Source: a virus
DNA length: 34,211 nt
Strand: one strand, 5' to 3'
IMG/VR virus record: IMGVR_UViG_3300025889_000465
Coordinates: 1 to 34,211 of that record
Position 1 is the first letter of the stretch. Each line of letters opens with the position of its first letter. The notes under the pieces are model-generated. The model saw only the letters and a list, made by a program, of their open reading frames with translations, was not told the origin of the DNA and did no database searches. Position numbers and translations under genes: made by a program. Below are positions 31,330-34,211 of the stretch, piece after piece.

Positions 31330-32449
31330 TTTATTTAGCGGAATAGGTGGATTTGACTTGGCAGCCGAGTGGATGGGATGGGAGAATAAGTTCCACTGCG
31401 ATATCAATCCGTTTAGCAGAAAAATATGTAGTTATTATTGGCCAGAGGCCGTTTCTTATGAAAACATCAAAACAACTGACTTTAGATCTTGGAGAGGAAA
31501 AATCGATGTACTCTCAGGTGGGTTTCCTTGCCAACCCTTCAGCCACGCTGGAAAAAGGATGGGAAAAGAAGATGAAAGGCATCTTTGGCCCGACATGGTT
31601 AGAGCAATTCGAGAGATACGACCCCGATATGTCGTGGGGGAGAATGTTCGTGGAATCGTTAGTTGGTCGGAAGGACTGGTTTTCGAGGAGGTGTGTGCTG
31701 ACTTGGAAAGTGAAGGCTACGAATGCTGGGCGTTCATACTTCCAGCTGTCAGCATCAATGCCCCGCACAAGCGAGACAGGGTTTACTTTATTGCTAAAGA
31801 CACCCGCAGCGATGGACGGATACAGCGAGAGGTTGAGCAAGAAGGAGCAGAAGTTCGGGAACAGCGGAACTCTAGCACAGGAAGTAGCGAGCGGGTTCAT
31901 TTACAAGAGGGGAATCATACCGACACCAAATGCGAGGGATTGGAAGGATTCGATTGGAAACGGCAAGGACGCACCATCGATAGGAGTGACGAGGGGCTAC
32001 TCTTTGGGGCAGAAGATAAACTCAATGCTACCAACTCCGATAGCGGGGGACTGGAAGGGTCAACTCCGTTCGGACGGAACAGCGAATATGTTGAGCGGAC
32101 AAGCAAGTTTGGGAATGCTGCCGACTCCGAACGCATACGATTGGAACACGGCAGTGATGCCAGAGACATACTTGGCTCGGTCTCAGAGGCACAAGGAGAA
32201 GAACGTAAATCTCCAGATGACTTTGAAACAGATGACTATGTTTATCCCCAACAAGGTGGACCATCCGAAGCTTGGGACTACTTCCCAATTAAATCCCCAC
32301 TTTGTAGCGGAGATGATGGGCTTCCCAGTGAATTGGACGGACTTACCTTTCCAAAGTGGAGAAAAGAAAGCATAATGGGTTATGGCAATGCCATAGTTCC
32401 TCAACTTGCTTACCGTATATTTGAAACCATATATGAACTCGAAAATTGA
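31316..32449 (+). CDS. C5-cytosine DNA methyltransferase
   Basis: This 377-residue protein has the standard order of C5-methyltransferase motifs: I (LFSGIGGFDLAAEWMGW, 6-22), IV with the catalytic Cys72 (SGGFPCQPFSHAGKR), VI (GENV, E109-N110-V111), VIII (HKRDRVYFIA, R153-R155) and X (MGYGNAIVPQLAYRIF, near the C-terminus). The enzyme transfers a methyl group from SAM to cytosine C5 and probably protects phage DNA from host restriction. The part between VIII and X (about 162-300), where target recognition should lie, is unusually polar and low in complexity (REVEQEGAEVREQRNSSTGS). That part is constrained by a second long open frame on the same strand (31458-32375). No partner restriction enzyme gene is seen next to it except the HNH gene upstream. 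Confidence 0.88.
   Translation: MNHGSLFSGIGGFDLAAEWMGWENKFHCDINPFSRKICSYYWPEAVSYENIKTTDFRSWRGKIDVLSGGFPCQPFSHAGKRMGKEDERHLWPDMVRAIREIRPRYVVGENVRGIVSWSEGLVFEEVCADLESEGYECWAFILPAVSINAPHKRDRVYFIAKDTRSDGRIQREVEQEGAEVREQRNSSTGSSERVHLQEGNHTDTKCEGLEGFDWKRQGRTIDRSDEGLLFGAEDKLNATNSDSGGLEGSTPFGRNSEYVERTSKFGNAADSERIRLEHGSDARDILGSVSEAQGEERKSPDDFETDDYVYPQQGGPSEAWDYFPIKSPLCSGDDGLPSELDGLTFPKWRKESIMGYGNAIVPQLAYRIFETIYELEN
31458..32375 (+). CDS. overprinted gene inside the methyltransferase, +1 frame (LPTPxAxDWK repeat protein)
   Basis: A 305-residue frame lies wholly inside the methyltransferase gene on the same strand (open since a GTG at 31347). The first ATG gives MKTSKQLTLDLGEEK. It then reads like a real protein: FVESLVGRKDWFSRRCVLTW, KVKATNAGRSYFQLSASMPR, three well-spaced copies of P-T-P-x-A-x-D-W (from 31920, 32031 and 32121) with a weaker TPAAMDG near 31800, and an ordered end SQLNPHFVAEMMGFPVNWTD. 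From memory, phage and Bacteroidota proteins with 'LTWKLK', repeated 'LPTPxAxDxK' and 'LNPxFVExMMGFPxxWT' exist beside or inside C5-methyltransferases, so the frame appears conserved. The function is unknown; dependence on the enzyme or control of target recognition would be guesses. Expression is not shown by the sequence: no leader or promoter of its own is evident. Confidence 0.6.
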   Translation: MKTSKQLTLDLGEEKSMYSQVGFLANPSATLEKGWEKKMKGIFGPTWLEQFERYDPDMSWGRMFVESLVGRKDWFSRRCVLTWKVKATNAGRSYFQLSASMPRTSETGFTLLLKTPAAMDGYSERLSKKEQKFGNSGTLAQEVASGFIYKRGIIPTPNARDWKDSIGNGKDAPSIGVTRGYSLGQKINSMLPTPIAGDWKGQLRSDGTANMLSGQASLGMLPTPNAYDWNTAVMPETYLARSQRHKEKNVNLQMTLKQMTMFIPNKVDHPKLGTTSQLNPHFVAEMMGFPVNWTDLPFQSGEKKA

Positions 32450-32831
32450 AGCCAGGCAGTACTTGCGTTATATGAAGACTTTCGTGTGGGCTATGAGGCA
32501 AGATTTATTGTCTTTAACACAAGTCAACAGAAACGGGACTATGAAAAATTATCCTGTTGATGCAAATACTGTGGAAGATGCTATTAATTTTGTAGAGACT
32601 GGCGATTGTCTTCGAGATACGAGCGTATCTATGACAGATGTATACGCCATAATGGAAGCAGTTAAACATAAAACAAATAATGACACCGAAGATAGAAACA
32701 CACAGACTGGAGATGGCAGTGAAACAGATTGGGTTTCAGATGACACATCAGCAAGCGGATCAGATAATGCTATTCGTAGTGAAGGAGATTCTAAGAGAGT
32801 TAAGAGAAATAGAAAAAGGAAGAATGATTGA
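32433..32831 (+). CDS. small unidentified protein (132 residues), possibly shorter
   Basis: The ATG at 32433 lies inside the methyltransferase end (17-base overlap), a coupling seen throughout this cluster. Residues 1-80 look like an ordered helical protein (KIEARQYLRYMKTFVWAMRQ, ANTVEDAINFVETGDCLRD). From about residue 81 the sequence becomes a polar, low-complexity run (NTQTGDGSETDWVSDDTSAS) that ends in a basic tail. That second part coincides with another open frame (32680-32901), so it may simply be read-through of the neighbour's DNA. Function unknown. Confidence 0.55.
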   Translation: MNSKIEARQYLRYMKTFVWAMRQDLLSLTQVNRNGTMKNYPVDANTVEDAINFVETGDCLRDTSVSMTDVYAIMEAVKHKTNNDTEDRNTQTGDGSETDWVSDDTSASGSDNAIRSEGDSKRVKRNRKRKND

Positions 32832-32901
32832 CTTAGAATCAATTGTTCGTTATTGGGAGGATGTCAAGAAAGAAATAGAATATGAAAATAGAAATACATA
32901 A
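32680..32901 (+). CDS. small helical protein overlapping the previous gene (73 residues)
   Basis: The frame is shifted by +1 relative to the preceding gene and overlaps it by 152 bases. It encodes a coherent amphipathic helical protein (MAVKQIGFQMTHQQADQIML, VVKEILRELREIEKGRMIDL, ESIVRYWEDVKKEIEYEN). An alternative ATG at 32713 would give 62 residues and begin directly with MAVKQIG. Sequence quality suggests this frame, not the upstream one, is the selected one in the shared stretch. Function unknown. Confidence 0.55.
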   Translation: MTPKIETHRLEMAVKQIGFQMTHQQADQIMLFVVKEILRELREIEKGRMIDLESIVRYWEDVKKEIEYENRNT

Positions 32902-33019
32902 ACAGTGGGGCTCTTTGTATCTGATCCCCACAATTGCCATTACTCACACTAAGGAGTTATTCGGTCACTACGAAATCTCCATAGGTTTTTTAAACAGGTG
33001 GTTAGTCATAACGCTATGA
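32882..33019 (+). CDS. very small unidentified protein (45 residues)
   Basis: An ATG at 32882, inside the end of the preceding frame (20-base overlap), opens a 45-codon gene: MKIEIHKQWGSLYLIPTIAI, then KELFGHYEISIGFLNRWLVI and a final TL. It fills the space between two genes exactly and its stop overlaps the next ATG (ATGA). Alternating hydrophobic residues suggest a small beta sheet; the phrase 'WGSLYLIPTIAI...HYEISIGFLNRWLVI' has the look of a compact folded phage microprotein. Function unknown. Confidence 0.6.
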   Translation: MKIEIHKQWGSLYLIPTIAITHTKELFGHYEISIGFLNRWLVITL

Positions 33020-33261
33020 GAAGTTTGGCCATACTTGGGTTTTTCGTTTTTTTGGTGGCAGCAGCCTTGTACAATGCAAAAGACAAGGAAATAGTTTTAT
33101 ACCAATACCCTTTGGTAGTAACGGAGGTTAAAGTAATACCAGCAGGTAAGATTAGCACATTGCAATTTGATCCTGTGTACGAGTATAAGGTTGGGACTCA
33201 GATAGCCTATCGTACCAATAAGCGTATGAAGGTAGGAGACACTATATACATAAACAAATAA
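33016..33261 (+). CDS. small single-span membrane protein upstream of the endolysin (81 residues)
   Basis: The ATG at 33016 overlaps the stop of the preceding gene (ATGA); an upstream GTG at 32998 is less likely. Residues 3-20 (SLAILGFFVFLVAAALYN) form one transmembrane helix with few positive charges before it. The remaining 60 residues form a small polar beta-type domain (PLVVTEVKVIPAGKISTLQF) likely outside the cytoplasm. Twelve bases further the endolysin begins, so an accessory lysis role (pinholin, spanin-like or envelope factor) is possible, but no holin or spanin signature is recognised. A GGGACTCAGA copy lies at 33193-33202. Confidence 0.6.
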   Translation: MRSLAILGFFVFLVAAALYNAKDKEIVLYQYPLVVTEVKVIPAGKISTLQFDPVYEYKVGTQIAYRTNKRMKVGDTIYINK

Positions 33262-33272
33262 TAAATTAAATT

Positions 33273-33890
33273 ATGAGCTTAAAAGCATTACAATCTAAAA
33301 TAGGGGTAACAGCCGATGGAGCATTCGGACCTGGAACATTGAAAGCCGCAATGGCTTATTACAAGATGACCCCAGAGCGTGCCGCACATTTCTTTGCACA
33401 GACTGCACATGAAACAGGCGGATTTAAAGTATTTAGCGAGAACCTTAATTACTCAGCCGATGGACTGAATAAGATATTCCCTAAGTATTTCAAGAACGCA
33501 GGTCGTGATGCTACAGCTTATGCTCGTAACCCCGAAAAGATTGCGAATGTAGTATATGCCTCTCGTATGGGTAATGGAGACACTGCTAGCGGTGAGGGGT
33601 GGAAGTACCGTGGTCGTGGTGCTGTGCAATTGACAGGTAAGCAGAACTACCAGAACTTTGCTAACCACTTGAATGACCAGACCATTATGACTAATCCTGA
33701 TCGGGTCTCAGAAGAACTGTCTTTTGAATCCGCCATCTTCTTCTTCGATAGAAACAAGTTATGGGACATAGCAGACAAGGGGGTCAATAAGGACACCATC
33801 TTGGCTATGACTAAACGAATCAATGGAGGAACACACGGATTAGCCGATAGAGAAGAGAAGACACTGAAGTATTACTCCTGGTTAAAATGA
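33273..33890 (+). CDS. GH19-family endolysin (lysozyme/chitinase-like)
   Basis: This 205-residue protein has glycoside hydrolase family 19 hallmarks: AAHFFAQTAHETGGF with catalytic E47, SENLNYSADGL with second acid E56, PEKIANVVYASRMGNGD (substrate loop), YRGRGAVQLTGKQNYQNF, and a C-terminal TKRINGGTHGLADRE. The first 28 residues (LQSKIGVTADGAFGPGTLKA) resemble a very short peptidoglycan-binding motif. Family 19 phage enzymes cut the glycan backbone of peptidoglycan at lysis. There is no signal peptide, so release should need a holin or membrane helper, perhaps the small membrane protein upstream. The gene overlaps the following ATG by four bases. A GGGTCTCAGA copy lies at 33703-33712. Confidence 0.9.
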   Translation: MSLKALQSKIGVTADGAFGPGTLKAAMAYYKMTPERAAHFFAQTAHETGGFKVFSENLNYSADGLNKIFPKYFKNAGRDATAYARNPEKIANVVYASRMGNGDTASGEGWKYRGRGAVQLTGKQNYQNFANHLNDQTIMTNPDRVSEELSFESAIFFFDRNKLWDIADKGVNKDTILAMTKRINGGTHGLADREEKTLKYYSWLK

Positions 33891-34069
33891 CACTCTTTGA
33901 ACGGTACATAACTCGACCTCCAGGAATGTGGACCATAGAGGATGTACGAGAACTCCTGAATAATCCTGCCCTATCCGAAAAGGAATGCAAAGACATACTC
34001 CGCAAGGTTCTCCAGAGTAAGAAAACATTTCACTGCATTGAGAAACAAATCCTAAATTCCGTCAGTTAA
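33887..34069 (+). CDS. small unidentified protein after the endolysin (60 residues)
   Basis: The ATG overlaps the endolysin stop (ATGA). The product is small, charged and probably helical (MTLFERYITRPPGMWTIEDV, LSEKECKDILRKVLQSKK), ending with KQILNSVS. No transmembrane helix or known motif is visible. It is the last gene before the non-coding end of the window; a lysis-accessory function is possible only by position. Confidence 0.6.
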   Translation: MTLFERYITRPPGMWTIEDVRELLNNPALSEKECKDILRKVLQSKKTFHCIEKQILNSVS

Positions 34070-34097
34070 GTGACGCAATTAATGTAAACTCCGTCAG

Positions 34098-34130
34098 TCT
34101 GGGCTATATATCGGTCATTTATAGCCCAGA
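34098..34130 (+). repeat. perfect 11-bp hairpin (possible terminator or regulatory element)
   Basis: TCTGGGCTATA (34098-34108) and TATAGCCCAGA (34120-34130) are perfect reverse complements around an 11-base loop. Only a short T-run (TTT) follows, so a classical intrinsic terminator is weak. The loop TATCGGTCA (34109-34117) is itself complementary to TGACCGATA at 34133-34141. Confidence 0.75.
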
Positions 34131-34181
34131 TTTGACCGATAAAGTCTCATTAAAGGCATAAAAACATGGTCAAATATGACC
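34113..34181. repeat. four GGTCA words in two inverted pairs (operator- or iteron-like)
   Basis: GGTCA occurs at 34113-34117 and 34168-34172 on the plus strand and at 34133-34137 and 34177-34181 on the minus strand, each followed by an A/T-rich triplet. The second pair forms GGTCA-AATA-TGACC. Spacing and symmetry look like a binding array for a dimeric protein. Confidence 0.5.
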
Positions 34182-34211
34182 TATAAAACAACATTATGGC
34201 CCAAGGCTGAC

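Larger units (their letters stand above)
34070..34211. other. non-coding end region with overlapping inverted repeats
   Basis: No credible gene lies here; short ATG frames stop within a few codons. The sequence holds a perfect 11-bp hairpin (34098-34130), a second 9-bp arm pairing with its loop, four GGTCA words in two inverted pairs, and a 9-bp direct repeat TCCGTCAGT (34058-34066 and 34090-34098). A terminator for the rightward cluster, an operator set or an origin is possible. Confidence 0.5.

Noticed and set aside
29365-33668. Minus-strand frames under the rightward cluster (for example 30122-30520, 31514-31900, 32549-32842).
   Set aside because: They are shadows of the plus-strand exonuclease, methyltransferase and lysis genes, without promoter, coupling or recognisable protein features.
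34098-34141. Full H-type pseudoknot with 11-bp and 9-bp stems.
   Set aside because: The connecting loops would be 0, 2 and 2 nt, too short to span both complete helices; alternative hairpins or partial pairing are more realistic.
1-34211. tRNA genes, CRISPR arrays, insertion sequences or an integrase with attachment site.
   Set aside because: I looked for cloverleaf-like arms with a GGTTCGA-type T-loop, regularly spaced direct repeats, transposase motifs and tyrosine or serine recombinase motifs and saw none in the window.

Overview
The window is a block of a double-stranded DNA phage genome. The host is probably a member of the Bacteroidota. The reasons are a low-GC sequence, almost no Shine-Dalgarno-like leaders, and repeated TAnnTTTG elements (the Bacteroidota -7 promoter box) directly in front of genes. 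The virion gene set (portal, scaffold, HK97-type capsid candidate, three small connector-like proteins, one very large stabilisation-type tail protein, then internal virion proteins) points to a short-tailed podovirus. The order recalls crAss-like and related Bacteroidota podoviruses, but no terminase or polymerase is present to settle the lineage.

Left block, complement of 1-27852: the virion operon, read right to left. It runs portal, scaffold, major capsid protein, a possible decoration protein, a structural protein, three connector/ring-like proteins chained by overlapping stop/start codons, a 1367-residue tail stabilisation-like protein, two internal (ejection-type) proteins, a 4044-residue multidomain 'polyvalent' protein, a 267-residue tail protein with a Cys-rich end, and the 5' end of one more gene. 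Hairpin terminators at 27.9, 22.5 and 21.6 kb and TAnnTTTG boxes cut the operon into sub-units. Several boxes lie only 4-5 nt from the start codon, so leaderless mRNAs are likely.

Middle: 27853-28161 is non-coding, with a C-rich tract and inverted repeats. The complement of 28162-29166 holds a RusA-like resolvase and two small putative DNA-binding proteins. A divergent promoter region at 29167-29244 separates it from a rightward cluster.

Right block, 29245-34069, plus strand: an SSB-like protein, a YqaJ-type exonuclease, an HNH protein, and a C5-cytosine methyltransferase with a second long reading frame inside it. Small unknown genes, a small membrane protein, a GH19 endolysin and a short terminal gene follow. 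The last 140 bases are non-coding and hold overlapping inverted repeats. The genes suggest recombination/replication and DNA modification, followed by lysis.

Three things stand out. (1) A degenerate 10-mer, GGGnCTCAGA, recurs 12 times exactly; 11 copies lie on the coding strand and they fall in all three codon phases. (2) The 4044-residue protein carries peptidase-like, acetyltransferase-like, kinase-like and methyltransferase-like modules, and a repeated basic linker motif marks most of the module borders. (3) The methyltransferase gene is overprinted by a second frame with its own internal protein repeats.
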